The notes: generated from the letters alone by a model not told the origin. A stretch of DNA of 53,336 bases from Tissierella_A sp964489715 (GCA_964489715.1 CAZBAK010000008.1:1-53336); one strand, 5' to 3'. Numbered from the stretch's first letter, positions 17,775-26,400 are shown. Translations and numbers: made by a program.

Positions 17775-18551
17775 ATGGTTATTGATGCAAAAAATGTATC
17801 TATTATAAGGGACTCTAAATATATACTTAAGGATATAAACTGGTTTGTAAGAGAAGGTCAACACTGGGCAGTTCTTGGATTAAATGGATCGGGAAAGACC
17901 ATGCTTTTGAATATGATAAGTGGATATCTCTTGCCTTCAAAGGGAGAGCTTAAGGTTCTTGGAGAAAGCTTTGGTAGATATGACTTAAGAGAGCTTAGAA
18001 AGTCAATAGGCTGGGTAAGTAGTGCCCTCCAAGAGAGACTATATGGAAATGAAATTGTGGAAGATACAGTTATAAGTGGAAAATATGCAGCCATAGGGCT
18101 TTTTAATAAGACAAGTAGAGAGGATAGGGAAATGGCTAGATCCCTATTAGAGGCTTTTTCAATAAGTCACCTTGGAAGGCGAACATATAAGACCCTGTCC
18201 CAGGGAGAAAAACAAAGGGTACTTATTGCCAGAGCTCTTATGACATCCCCTAAGCTATTAATACTTGATGAGCCTTGCACAGGCCTAGATATTTTTGCAA
18301 AGGAGCAGCTGCTAGCTGATATTGATAGTCTGAGCAAATCTGCTGATTCTCCAACCTTAATATATGTAAGCCATCACACAGAAGAGATCTTGCCAATATT
18401 TCAGCATACTCTACTTATGAGAAGGGGAGAGATTCACTCTTGTGGATTGACTTCAGAAATTTTGACAGAGGAAAATTTAACAGACTTTTTTGAAACTCCT
18501 ATTAAATCCTATAAGGAAGATGGTAGATATACACTTAAAATTGATCGATAA
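17775..18551 (+). CDS. ABC transporter ATP-binding protein (YlmA/ModF-like)
   Basis: A 258-residue ATPase with one nucleotide-binding domain: Walker A GLNGSGKT near residue 37, signature LSQGEKQR near 139, Walker B LLILDEPCTGLD near 160, and the switch His in YVSHHTEEI near 197. The style IRDSKYILKDINWFVREGQH resembles YlmA and the molybdate-linked ModF ATPases. No permease or binding protein is adjacent, so the partner and substrate are unknown. The start is the ATG at 17775, 9 nt after AAAGGAA. A TTG at 17766 is too close to the ribosome site. Confidence 0.85.
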   Translation: MVIDAKNVSIIRDSKYILKDINWFVREGQHWAVLGLNGSGKTMLLNMISGYLLPSKGELKVLGESFGRYDLRELRKSIGWVSSALQERLYGNEIVEDTVISGKYAAIGLFNKTSREDREMARSLLEAFSISHLGRRTYKTLSQGEKQRVLIARALMTSPKLLILDEPCTGLDIFAKEQLLADIDSLSKSADSPTLIYVSHHTEEILPIFQHTLLMRRGEIHSCGLTSEILTEENLTDFFETPIKSYKEDGRYTLKIDR

Positions 18552-18568
18552 TATATGCTTGAAAGCAC

Positions 18569-18608
18569 AAGGCTGACTTTCTCTTTAAGAGTTGAAGTCA
18601 GCCTTTTT
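18569..18608. terminator. Terminator between convergent genes
   Basis: An 11-bp stem, 18569-18579 with 18595-18605, followed by T residues; it also has A residues on the other side for the minus-strand gene. Confidence 0.8.
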
Positions 18609-18617
18609 ATATTAAAA

Positions 18618-19718
18618 TCAATTTGGATCTTCAATCTCTAATAAGAAATCTATTATATCCTTGGCTTTAGGTGGACATCCTCCTAGGTTTTTGTGAAAAT
18701 CTTTAGTGCATATACCTATACCTATTCCTTGAGATTCTACACCTTTATATCCTTGGCCTATATGAATTTTTCCATCTAAGCTAGATAGATAACCCTTGTC
18801 TTTTAGCCTATCTAAACCATGGATTAAACTACCATAGCAAGCAGAACAAGCCATATCTTCTTCTACATATCTTGCAAGCTCCTTAAGGGATCTACTTTTA
18901 GCTATGGTCATAGGTGTCCTGTCTTGATTTAATTCCCTTATATTGCTATCTATTAAAGAACTAGTGCCCACACCCAAATCTTCTGACATTCCTATATAGG
19001 GAATATCTTCAATATCATATCCTAGCAATTGGGCTACATAAGAGTCCAATAGAACTGGATCCTTTCCCAAGATAATTCGATTCATCTGTACTGGATTACC
19101 ACCTTCTTCAAAGTTTAAATCTCCTATGATTCCATCAACTAGTATCAAATCCTGTTTTAAAATTTTATTTAAATAGGCAATAGGCTTATGAAGTCCTAGA
19201 CTATGAAAGCGTCTCTTTTCCTTGTCTGGTGTACAGCCCTTTAGATTTTTCAAGGCACAGGTAATATGGGTTTGGCAATGACCCTTTAAGACTGGTATAT
19301 TTATCAAATAGTCTAGATTCATAGCCTGATTGCATACTGAAATAGTAGATCCTTCTATTTTATAGTCTCTATAAGTATCCTTTTGTAAGTCTATTAAGGG
19401 AATATCATATTTTTTAGATAGTCTCTCATAGCCACACACCTTAAAAGCTAAAGAAGTTCTATCTCCTATCCAGGATCCTTCCAATATTATCAAATTATTA
19501 TAGTCCTTAGACTTCAGATACTGTATAAGGCCTTCAACCAAGTCTGGAGATGTAGTAGCACCTAGCTCTGAGGGTTTTGCAAGAACTAGATTAGGCTTAA
19601 TCCCTATTAGAGAATCCTTATGGGGGATATCATCTAATAGTTTTGTCTTTTCTAAAGCTTCCTTGACCATATCTTTAGGATTGCTTCCGTAGATTATATA
19701 AAGTAAGTCCTTATTCAT
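18618..19718 (-). CDS. DUF362 domain protein, possible iron-sulfur protein
   Basis: A 366-residue DUF362 protein. Typical blocks are GIKPNLVLAKPSELGATTSP near 39, IPVLKGHCQTHITCALKNLKG near 150 and DGIIGDLNFEEGGNPV near 205. The C-terminal third holds cysteine pairs: MACSACYGSLIHGL and GICTKDFHKNLGGCPP. DUF362 proteins are often linked to ferredoxin domains and to anaerobic redox chemistry, but their reaction is unknown. The four C-terminal cysteines could hold a metal cluster. A GGAAGGGAG site precedes the ATG on the minus strand. It follows the DUF92 gene on the same strand, but a terminator separates them. Confidence 0.82.
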   Translation of the reverse strand: MNKDLLYIIYGSNPKDMVKEALEKTKLLDDIPHKDSLIGIKPNLVLAKPSELGATTSPDLVEGLIQYLKSKDYNNLIILEGSWIGDRTSLAFKVCGYERLSKKYDIPLIDLQKDTYRDYKIEGSTISVCNQAMNLDYLINIPVLKGHCQTHITCALKNLKGCTPDKEKRRFHSLGLHKPIAYLNKILKQDLILVDGIIGDLNFEEGGNPVQMNRIILGKDPVLLDSYVAQLLGYDIEDIPYIGMSEDLGVGTSSLIDSNIRELNQDRTPMTIAKSRSLKELARYVEEDMACSACYGSLIHGLDRLKDKGYLSSLDGKIHIGQGYKGVESQGIGIGICTKDFHKNLGGCPPKAKDIIDFLLEIEDPN

Positions 19719-19789
19719 AAAAATCTCCCTTCCAAAAGTTATAATGAAGTAGTTTATATAGTTTTAAATTATTATATCATAAGAGTAAA

Positions 19790-19820
19790 AATAAAAAAAA
19801 GGATTCAAAAGAATCCTTTT
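19790..19820 (-). terminator. Rho-independent terminator of the DUF92 gene
   Basis: On the minus strand, GGATTC and GAATCC stems (19811-19820 pairing with 19797-19806) are followed by a run of T residues. Confidence 0.8.
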
Positions 19821-19840
19821 CTATAAATCGAATATCTTAT

Positions 19841-20674
19841 TTATTTGATCATAAAGATACAAAACAAATGTCCTGAGAGAGGAACTAAGGTTAGGCTAAT
19901 TAAATTGACTGCATTGTTTGTTATAAGTTTAAAACCTTTGATTGGATCACCATCTGTTTTCCTATCTTGTAATTGCCCATCTTCTCCAAGGTATTGGCTT
20001 TGTAGAAAGATGCCAATAATACTGTCAAAAATAGATCCTAGGAATCCTAGTATTGTTATAAAAATCATACCACTTAAACCAAACTCTGGTAGGGCAAAGA
20101 AGGATAATAAAAGACTTCCCACTAGACCAGCCACTAGTCCTGGCCAAGATACACCACCAGATAATCCTCTTGGAATTGCCTTGCCTGTTAAGATATTAAA
20201 AACCTTACCATTGCTCATCATACCAATTTCAGATGAAAAGGTATCAGATGCTGCAGCTGAAAACACTGCAAATGCAAGTAGGGGTAGGAAATTCATATCT
20301 GAATATATATATCCTAACCATGCTAGTATACAAGCAGGAAGGGAGTTAGAAAGCACCTGAACCCAGTTACGGGGACCAGTATGGTCGTGAAGGGATTCTA
20401 CCTTTCTTTTCTTGTCATTTGTTATTTTGCTGACAGCACTTCCTAGAATAAAGAAGACCAATAGACTAATCCCAAGCCAGGAACCACCTAAGCTATATAA
20501 GGTGACAGCTGTTAAAAGAGCCGCTACAATTCCATCTAGGGTTATTGAGTTAAACTTATAAGCTAGTATAAGTATTGTAAAAGTTATAGCTAGATAAAGA
20601 AAAAAATCAAGACTTGGGAATTGTAGTAGTAGAGTAGCAAATAAACCCTTCTTTAAAAAAAGAAGAAAGATCAG
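19841..20674 (-). CDS. DUF92 family membrane protein with unusual or frameshifted start
   Basis: A DUF92 integral membrane protein, with the family core FSAAASDTFSSEIGMMSNGK, then AIPRGLSGGVSWPG and GSIFDSIIGIFLQ. The only ordinary start in frame is a TTG at 20461, which would leave 206 residues and lack the first two helices. Homologous sequence (DFFLYLAITFTILILAY, then LDGIVAALLTAVTLYSLGG) continues in frame to at least 20660. The frame stays open to 20692. It has either a CTG start at 20674, well spaced from AGAAGGA at 20689-20683 and giving 277 aa, or an ATG at 20696 with a 1-nt slip at the seven-T run (20661-20655). Relatives are about 260-280 aa. The role is unknown; distant kin act in phytyl phosphate/quinone metabolism. 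Confidence 0.75.
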   Translation of the reverse strand: MIFLLFLKKGLFATLLLQFPSLDFFLYLAITFTILILAYKFNSITLDGIVAALLTAVTLYSLGGSWLGISLLVFFILGSAVSKITNDKKRKVESLHDHTGPRNWVQVLSNSLPACILAWLGYIYSDMNFLPLLAFAVFSAAASDTFSSEIGMMSNGKVFNILTGKAIPRGLSGGVSWPGLVAGLVGSLLLSFFALPEFGLSGMIFITILGFLGSIFDSIIGIFLQSQYLGEDGQLQDRKTDGDPIKGFKLITNNAVNLISLTLVPLSGHLFCIFMIK

Positions 20675-21111
20675 ATAAAAAATCCTTCTCTATCATATTA
20701 TTATCCATATTATTTATTATTATTCTAAATGCCATTATGTATTTTGGAGATATTTTAGTAATTGACAGTCTCTACTTTAAAATCTTAGGATTGATAATTT
20801 ACTTTACCGGCCTGCTTTTAAGGTACTGGTCACTTATACTTCTTGGACAGAACTTTTCAAGAGATGTTGAAGTCTCAGACCAGCAAGAATTGATAAGCCA
20901 TGGAAGCTATAAATATTTTCGTCATCCTCTTTATCTAGGCCTTTTTTTATTGACAATAGCTGTACCCCTATATGTGGGGAATATAGTAGTTTTTCTACTG
21001 GCTATAGTTATTATGCTTACTGTAATAAGGATTCGAATAAGGGAAGAAGAAAGCTTTATGGAAAAAGTTTTGGGAGATAGGTACAGAGCTTGGAAGGACG
21101 AAAGATACTAA
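20638..21111 (+). pseudogene. Isoprenylcysteine carboxyl methyltransferase-family protein, 5' end missing
   Basis: A membrane methyltransferase-like protein. The C-terminal half is clear: SHGSYKYFRHPLYLGLFLL near the middle, then RIREEESFMEKVLGDRY and a final YRAWKDERY. The frame is open from 20638 and includes a plausible first segment (KKEERSDKKSFS and one helix), which fits the family, but no ATG, GTG or TTG with a ribosome site lies before the ATG at 20737, and that ATG also lacks one. Full-length relatives are about 170-200 aa and have an extra N-terminal helix. The 5' region overlaps the start of the opposite-strand DUF92 gene by about 60 nt. I infer that a deletion fused two divergent genes. 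It could still be made at a low level from an odd start. Confidence 0.6.
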
Positions 21112-21149
21112 GGATCTATTTCAATAATAAAAATAGGAGGAGGCAGAAA

Positions 21150-22622
21150 ATGAAAAAAGTTTTAGTTATAGGATCAGGTTTAGGTGGACTTTCCGCTGCT
21201 ATATATCTTGCAGCAGAAGGATATGATGTGGAAATATTTGAAAAAAACCATCAAATAGGTGGCAAGTTAAATTTCCTTGAAAGAGATGGATTTAAGTTTG
21301 ATCTAGGACCATCTATATTTACCATGCCTCATATATTCAATGAACTCTTTAAAAAAGCTAATAGAAATATGGAAGATTACTTTACTTTAAAGCCTGTAAA
21401 GCCCCACTGGAGAAATTTCTTTGAAGATGGAAAAGTAATTGACCTAATACCCTTTGACAAGGAAAATAATTTTAGGGTGACAGATCTAAGTATAGAGGAT
21501 AAGAGAGAGTTAGAAGAATTTTTAACCTATTCAAAAGTACTTTATGATTATACTGAAAAAGGATATTTCTCTCAAGGGCTTGACACAGTCTCTGACAATA
21601 TAAAGTCATATGGACCAGTAAGTTTATTAAAAGATTTTGATGCTCTATCTACTATGGATAGCAAGGTACGTAAATATATAACTAATCCCTACCTAATTGA
21701 TATAATGAACTTCTTTATAAAATATGTAGGATCTTCACCCTACAATGCACCTGCACTTCTCAATTTATTACCCTACATACAATATGAATTTGGTCTTTGG
21801 TATGTAGAGGGTGGTATGTATAATTTAGCAAGAGGCTTAAATAAATTATTGGAAGAATTAAATGTAAAAGTAAATTTAAATACTGAAGTTGAAAAAATTA
21901 TTAAGGATGGCGAAAAGGTAAATTCTATAAAACTAAAAGATGGTAGCCAGATCCAGGGAGATATAATAGTATCTAATATGGAGGCAATTCCTCTCTACAA
22001 GGAACTATTGGACATGGATGATGATTTCCTAGCTAAACTAGATAAGTTTGAACCTGCCTGCTCTGGGCTTGTTATACACCTGGCTCTAAAGAAGAAATAT
22101 GAGCAGCTAGCCCATCACAATTTCTTTTTTTCCAAGGATCCTAAAAATCATTTTTCCACTATCTTTGATAAAAAGAAAATGCCATCAGACCCAACCCTAT
22201 ATCTAGTAGCACCTACCAGGACAGATCCAAGCCAGGCTCCTAGTGAATATGAAAACATAAAGATACTTCCACATATACCATATATAAGAGATGATGTGAG
22301 GGAGGAAGACTACCATCTTTTAAAGGAGCGAGTATATACAAAGCTTGAAAATATGGGATTGAAAGATTTAAGAGAAAATATAATCTTTGAAGAGATCTTA
22401 ACCCCCTTTGATATAAGAGAAATGTACTATTCAAATAAGGGTTCCATATATGGTGTAGTATCAGATAGAAATAAGAACCTAGGCCTTAAAGTACCTAAGC
22501 AAAGTAGTGAGTTTAATAACTTATACTTTGTAGGGGGAAGTACAAATCCAGGTGGAGGAATGCCTATGGTAGTGCTTTCAGGTATCAATACAGCTAAGGA
22601 TATTATAAAGAGAAGAGACTAA
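21150..22622 (+). CDS. Phytoene desaturase-like FAD oxidoreductase (CrtI/NAD(P)/FAD family)
   Basis: A 490-residue flavoprotein of the phytoene desaturase family. The N-terminal VLVIGSGLGGLSAAIYLA binds FAD, followed by IFEKNHQIGGKLN and DLGPSIFTMPHIF; the C-terminal FVGGSTNPGGGMPMVVLSG is the usual second FAD segment. Carotenoid desaturases and isomerases share this layout, but no phytoene synthase is near, so the substrate, a long isoprenoid or another hydrophobic polyene, is not assignable. The start is the ATG at 21150 after GGAGGAGG; a longer in-frame start at 21090 is not supported. The gene follows the truncated methyltransferase by 38 nt and could be co-transcribed with it. Confidence 0.82.
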   Translation: MKKVLVIGSGLGGLSAAIYLAAEGYDVEIFEKNHQIGGKLNFLERDGFKFDLGPSIFTMPHIFNELFKKANRNMEDYFTLKPVKPHWRNFFEDGKVIDLIPFDKENNFRVTDLSIEDKRELEEFLTYSKVLYDYTEKGYFSQGLDTVSDNIKSYGPVSLLKDFDALSTMDSKVRKYITNPYLIDIMNFFIKYVGSSPYNAPALLNLLPYIQYEFGLWYVEGGMYNLARGLNKLLEELNVKVNLNTEVEKIIKDGEKVNSIKLKDGSQIQGDIIVSNMEAIPLYKELLDMDDDFLAKLDKFEPACSGLVIHLALKKKYEQLAHHNFFFSKDPKNHFSTIFDKKKMPSDPTLYLVAPTRTDPSQAPSEYENIKILPHIPYIRDDVREEDYHLLKERVYTKLENMGLKDLRENIIFEEILTPFDIREMYYSNKGSIYGVVSDRNKNLGLKVPKQSSEFNNLYFVGGSTNPGGGMPMVVLSGINTAKDIIKRRD

Positions 22623-22632
22623 ATATAAAAAT

Positions 22633-22662
22633 ATCCTGATCAAATTTGATCAGGATGTTTTT
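22633..22662. terminator. Terminator between convergent genes
   Basis: A perfect 24-bp palindrome at 22633-22656 with CCTGATC arms, followed by GTTTTTAT. Confidence 0.8.
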
Positions 22663-22677
22663 ATATTAACACTTATA

Positions 22678-23112
22678 CTATATTAAAGCTTGGAAGTCAT
22701 GTTCATTGAGTATAATATTTGTATCTATAAGATTTAGTTTGTTGTTTATAGAATAGATCATTATAGAATCTCTTGGATCTTTGGGATATAAAACACCTAA
22801 TTTTCCAAGGGTTAAAGCTCTATTAGTTTGATCTAGGGTAAATTTATTTCCTATACAGATTTGTAGAAGCTTATCTCGGCTGGGAGACTTTTTACCATTG
22901 AGAATTTCATAGCCATAGCTTCTGTAAATATCAGAATTTTTAATTATATCACTCTTACTATAGCCTTTATCTTTACATAGCTCTAAGATATATTCTGAAA
23001 GCTTATAGTTATCCTCCTTATGATTAGAAGAATCTACATACTTATTTAATTCAGACTTATTTTTAATCTTCTTTAATCTGTTTAAAAGTTTTTCAGTTGA
23101 TTTATTTCGCAT
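22678..23112 (-). CDS. HTH (XRE-like) DNA-binding protein paired with a protein kinase
   Basis: A 144-residue protein. The middle (residues 38-100) fits an XRE-type helix-turn-helix: ILELCKDKGYSKSDIIKNSD, then YEILNGKKSPSRDKLLQICI and FTLDQTNRALTLGKLGVLYP. The N-terminal 35 residues are lysine-rich helix and the C-terminal 40 are a distinct beta-like segment. It is probably a transcription or kinase-linked regulator. It is transcribed away from the Ser/Thr kinase gene at 23184, sharing a 71-nt region, and such HTH/kinase pairs suggest the kinase phosphorylates the regulator. This is inference. The ATG is preceded by AGGTGAG. Confidence 0.72.
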   Translation of the reverse strand: MRNKSTEKLLNRLKKIKNKSELNKYVDSSNHKEDNYKLSEYILELCKDKGYSKSDIIKNSDIYRSYGYEILNGKKSPSRDKLLQICIGNKFTLDQTNRALTLGKLGVLYPKDPRDSIMIYSINNKLNLIDTNIILNEHDFQALI

Positions 23113-23183
23113 TGGCTCACCTATTCTTTTAAAATCTTTCTTATGTTATAATTATATCATAAGATCTAGAGAGGATGAAGCTA

Positions 23184-24236
23184 ATGGACAATATAAGTGA
23201 AAAGTATAGACTTTCTATTTATTCAGAACTAGTAGAAATATCTAAAGAAAAGATTTATATAGTAAAAAGCTCCCTAGATGATAAAATCTATATAAAAAAA
23301 CTACTAGAATCTAAAAACCGACCTATATACGAAAAGATAAAAGGCCTATCTATCTCCAATATACCCAAGATATATGAAATCATAAGTTTAGAAGAAAAAC
23401 TAGTAATTATTGAAGAATATATAAATGGTAGTTCCTTGGAAGAAATATTATCCAAAGAAAAGACAATTTCAAAAGCTAAAGTAGTTCAATATACATTGGA
23501 CCTAATAGATATTTTGGAAAATCTTCATTTGTCAACTCCTCCTATAATACATAAGGATATTAAACCTTCAAATATTATGATCAACAATGATGGCATCTTA
23601 AAATTAATAGACTTTGATATTTCAAGAATGCATAAGAGTAATAAGACTAAGGATACACATATACTTGGAAGCTATGGCTATGCTTCACCAGAACAATTTG
23701 GTTTCAATCAAACTGACCCTAGATCAGATATCTATGCCATAGGAGTTACTATGAACATGATGCTCCTAGGAGAGCTGCCAGGAGATCAGCTCTATAGGGG
23801 AGATTTATCCAAGATAATATCTAAATGTACTCAGCTAGATCCTGATAAAAGATATAAAAATCTTGGTGAAGTAAAAGCTGAACTAGTAAAAAGGAAGAAA
23901 AAGAAAACTAGGGAAGATAATAGCTACTTAACTTCTAAATTGCCTGGCTTTAGATCTGGAAACTTTATTTATAAAATAATTGCCTCCCTCTGGTATGGAA
24001 TCTTACTTATGGCAGCTATAGGATCCTTTGACAAAGAGCCACTTTCTCAAGATAGGCTTATGGATATAATAATGAGCTTGTTCTTGTTTTTATTGACCTT
24101 ATTCTATGCTAACTATAACAATATAAGGTCTAAACTACCTATTACAAGTTCGAAAAATATGCCTATAAGGATACTAGGCTACATATTATATACAATAATA
24201 TTATTATTTTTACTTGGAATAATAATACCTGGTTAA
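23184..24236 (+). CDS. Membrane Ser/Thr protein kinase
   Basis: A 350-residue eukaryotic-type protein kinase. Seen: the catalytic loop IHKDIKPSNIM (Asp125), the metal motif DFD (Asp143) in LIDFDIS, the activation segment GSYGYASPEQF and RSDIYAIG. The usual glycine loop is degraded and the ATP-binding lysine probably lies in IYIKKLL near 35. Three C-terminal hydrophobic segments at about 265-285, 293-312 and 325-347 place the kinase domain in the cytoplasm with a membrane tail; there are no PASTA repeats. The start is chosen as the ATG at 23184, 9 nt after GAGAGG, rather than 23175, which abuts it. It is divergent from the HTH gene. Confidence 0.87.
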   Translation: MDNISEKYRLSIYSELVEISKEKIYIVKSSLDDKIYIKKLLESKNRPIYEKIKGLSISNIPKIYEIISLEEKLVIIEEYINGSSLEEILSKEKTISKAKVVQYTLDLIDILENLHLSTPPIIHKDIKPSNIMINNDGILKLIDFDISRMHKSNKTKDTHILGSYGYASPEQFGFNQTDPRSDIYAIGVTMNMMLLGELPGDQLYRGDLSKIISKCTQLDPDKRYKNLGEVKAELVKRKKKKTREDNSYLTSKLPGFRSGNFIYKIIASLWYGILLMAAIGSFDKEPLSQDRLMDIIMSLFLFLLTLFYANYNNIRSKLPITSSKNMPIRILGYILYTIILLFLLGIIIPG

Positions 24237-24258
24237 AATGTACGCTGGCAGCCTACCA

Positions 24259-24308
24259 ATAAAATAGCTCTACTTGTTATTATTAAATAACAAGTAGAGC
24301 TATTTTAT
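24259..24308 (+). terminator. Terminator after the kinase gene
   Basis: A 23-bp perfect stem, 24259-24281 with 24286-24308, loop ATTA. Its end overlaps a possible ATG that would otherwise begin the next gene. Confidence 0.8.
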
Positions 24309-24324
24309 GATTTGGAGGGATATT

Positions 24325-24936
24325 ATGAAAAAAAGACTTACACTGGTAATTTTATTGATGATCTTTTCAATCACTATAGTTTTAGTAACAGGATGTAGTG
24401 ATGGTCAAGAAGCAGGCAGTGAAGACAAAGTTGAAAGCAAGGAAGAAGAGAAGAAAGATGATAAAGGAACACGTTCAAATCCTATTGAAATAGGAGAGGC
24501 TGTAGAATGGAAGGTCAATTTCTATTCTGATGCAGATGATTGGGAAGGACTTGAAGGCCTAGTTAAGTTAACACTTAATAAGATATACCAGGGAGAAGAA
24601 GCTATGAGTATGCTTTATTTCCCTGAAGATGCTTTGGAAAATGTAGAAGAAGGATATGTATTTGCTGTAGGAGAGATTAGGGTTGAACTGGTTGAAGGAG
24701 ATGAAGACTATCCCTATACCACAAGTTTTGATATAGGAAGTGTATCAGAAGATGGTAGAAAGACACCTTCTGCTTATGAAAGTCTAGCAGAAGAATATGA
24801 AGAAAATGAATATACAGACCTATATCCAGGAGGAAGTGTAGATATTAAGCAAGCTTTTTTAGTTCCAGAAGAAGGGGAGTATTTGATAGAAATTGAAGAA
24901 AATATAAGTGGAAGTAAATTTTTTAAACACAAATAA
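24325..24936 (+). CDS. Unrecognised lipoprotein
   Basis: A 203-residue lipoprotein. The signal peptide ends in the lipobox VTGCS (Cys at about residue 24), followed by a charged linker rich in Glu and Lys. The folded part begins with the sequence RSNPIEIGEAVEWKV near 48 and resembles the extracellular beta-sandwich region found in DUF4352-like proteins (an N-terminal strand NPIEIGEAVEW is typical), but I cannot assign the family with certainty. The start is the ATG at 24325 because TTGGAGGG lies just before it. It precedes the membrane protein at 24952 by 15 nt and probably shares its transcript. Confidence 0.75.
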   Translation: MKKRLTLVILLMIFSITIVLVTGCSDGQEAGSEDKVESKEEEKKDDKGTRSNPIEIGEAVEWKVNFYSDADDWEGLEGLVKLTLNKIYQGEEAMSMLYFPEDALENVEEGYVFAVGEIRVELVEGDEDYPYTTSFDIGSVSEDGRKTPSAYESLAEEYEENEYTDLYPGGSVDIKQAFLVPEEGEYLIEIEENISGSKFFKHK

Positions 24937-24951
24937 AGCAAGGAGGTTCAT

Positions 24952-25314
24952 ATGAGTGAAATAGTAGTTGAAAACAAAAAAAGTAAATTGGCACTAATAT
25001 CCTGGATACTATCCTTGTTATATCTGATATACCTGATAAGTTATTTCGGTGGAGGACTAGGAAGCACAAGCGGGACAGAACAGGCAGGCAATGCCTTGGC
25101 TACAGCCTTGGTATTTCCACATATGCTAGCTCTTGGCATAGGACTGATTTTTAATATGCTAGGATATTTCTTGAACAATAGGGCCTTTATACTAGTAGGA
25201 GCCATACTCTATAGTATATCTATATTACTTTTCATGATGTATTTTATTTTTGTTATAATACAAATGATCTTATCCTATGTGGCCTTTGCAAAAATGAAAA
25301 AACAAGCAGAGTAA
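24952..25314 (+). CDS. Small membrane protein, co-transcribed with the lipoprotein
   Basis: A 120-residue protein with hydrophobic segments at about residues 12-30, 48-70 and 78-108, so three membrane helices. The segment between helix one and two is glycine-rich (GGGLGSTSGTEQAGNA). No family is recognised with confidence. AAGGAGGT lies 7 nt before the ATG, and the gene follows the lipoprotein gene closely, so the two likely act together at the cell surface. A terminator ends the unit. Confidence 0.7.
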   Translation: MSEIVVENKKSKLALISWILSLLYLIYLISYFGGGLGSTSGTEQAGNALATALVFPHMLALGIGLIFNMLGYFLNNRAFILVGAILYSISILLFMMYFIFVIIQMILSYVAFAKMKKQAE

Positions 25315-25340
25315 AATTTCAAATAGTAAAAAAGGGTTGA

Positions 25341-25377
25341 AAAAGACCAAGGAAAATAGATATTCCTTGGTCTTTTT
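25341..25377. terminator. Bidirectional terminator
   Basis: A 14-bp stem, 25341-25354 with 25363-25376, between a plus-strand membrane protein and the minus-strand LysR gene. Confidence 0.85.
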
Positions 25378-25397
25378 CTATGATAAGTTATATGTTT

Positions 25398-26297
25398 TTA
25401 AATCTCAATATTGTTCCAGTTCCAGCTAGTGACAAATTCCTTAAACTTTTCTTCTACAGGGGAAAGATATCTGTTATTGCAGTAGGCCAAGCTAAAGTCC
25501 CGAGTTAGATCCAAGTCTTCAATCTTATATTGCCTTAAGATTCCTGAGGCTACTTCATTTTTTACAGATATGTTGGAAGCAAAACTAATGCCAATGTCTA
25601 AAGACACCATCTTCTTTATTGCCTCCATACTATAACTGATTGTTTGAGATTGAAAGATCTTTAAATTCAGCTTTTTCCTCTTTAGGGCCTTTTCAATCAA
25701 GCCTCTTGTACCAGAACCTTCTTCTCTAAGTATAATTTCCTGACCCTTTAAGTCCTCAATATTAATGCTACTAGGGAATTCTTTTTTTGGGGAAGCTATT
25801 AGGACCAGTTCATCTTCAAAAAAATCTATATATTCAATTCCCTCATAAGGATACTTTGCTCCAATAAATCCAAAATCTGTTATACCTGAAAGGATCTCCT
25901 CAACTACTTCTCTGGAATCCTTGTGGTGTATGTAAAAGAGAACCTGAGGGTAAAGTTCTTTAAATCCTTTTATAATGTGAGGAAGAAGATATTGAGCTGG
26001 TATAGTACTGGCACATATTTCTAAAACTCCTTCAATATTTTCTTGATTTTGGCTAAGCTCTAGCTTAGCTTTATCTCGGAGATTTATGATTTCCAATGCA
26101 TAGGGAAAGAACTCAAGGCCACTCTTAGTTAAAATAATACTCTTATTTCTATGGAACAATATTGTTCCCAGCTCTCTTTCTAATTTTTGTATATTGCTGG
26201 TAATGGCTGGCTGGGATAAAAACAAGACATCAGCCGCCTTGGAAAAACTTTTTTTCCGAGCAACAGCAAGAAAACATTCCAGTTGCTTAAATTCCAT
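25398..26297 (-). CDS. LysR family transcriptional regulator, possibly selenium-linked
   Basis: A 299-residue LysR regulator. The N-terminal winged helix is MEFKQLECFLAVARKKSFSK, then ADVLFLSQPAITSNIQKLER; the effector-binding domain follows, with STIPAQYLLPHIIKGFKELYP near 94 and LREEGSGTRGLIEKAL near 190. The layout (ILREEGSGTR, ISYSMEAIKKMVSLDIGISF) is close to CysB/CysL-like regulators and to the selenium metabolism-associated LysR group of selenocysteine-using Firmicutes. That link is inference and rests partly on the two selenoprotein genes in this window. GGAGGT precedes the ATG. Palindromic repeats lie upstream, where a LysR protein would bind. Confidence 0.85.
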   Translation of the reverse strand: MEFKQLECFLAVARKKSFSKAADVLFLSQPAITSNIQKLERELGTILFHRNKSIILTKSGLEFFPYALEIINLRDKAKLELSQNQENIEGVLEICASTIPAQYLLPHIIKGFKELYPQVLFYIHHKDSREVVEEILSGITDFGFIGAKYPYEGIEYIDFFEDELVLIASPKKEFPSSINIEDLKGQEIILREEGSGTRGLIEKALKRKKLNLKIFQSQTISYSMEAIKKMVSLDIGISFASNISVKNEVASGILRQYKIEDLDLTRDFSLAYCNNRYLSPVEEKFKEFVTSWNWNNIEI

Positions 26298-26359
26298 ATA
26301 TTCTACCTCCTGGGATTTTTTTATAAGAATAACTTATGATTCAATTTATATATTAAATC

Positions 26360-26400
26360 ATACTAGTATTATACTAGTATTATACTAGATTTACTAGTAA
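26360..26400. promoter_or_regulatory. Tandem ACTAGT palindromes upstream of the LysR gene
   Basis: ATACTAGTAT occurs at 26360-26369 and again at 26371-26380, then ATACTAGAT at 26382, all with an 11-nt period, and TTACTAGTAA at 26391-26400. Each unit is itself a perfect or near-perfect palindrome. The 11-nt spacing equals about one helical turn, which suits cooperative protein binding. This could be the operator for the adjacent LysR protein, or a low-complexity region. Confidence 0.45.

Noticed and set aside
26360..26400. The ACTAGT repeats as a CRISPR array
   Set aside because: The units are 11 nt without unique spacers and no cas gene is present.
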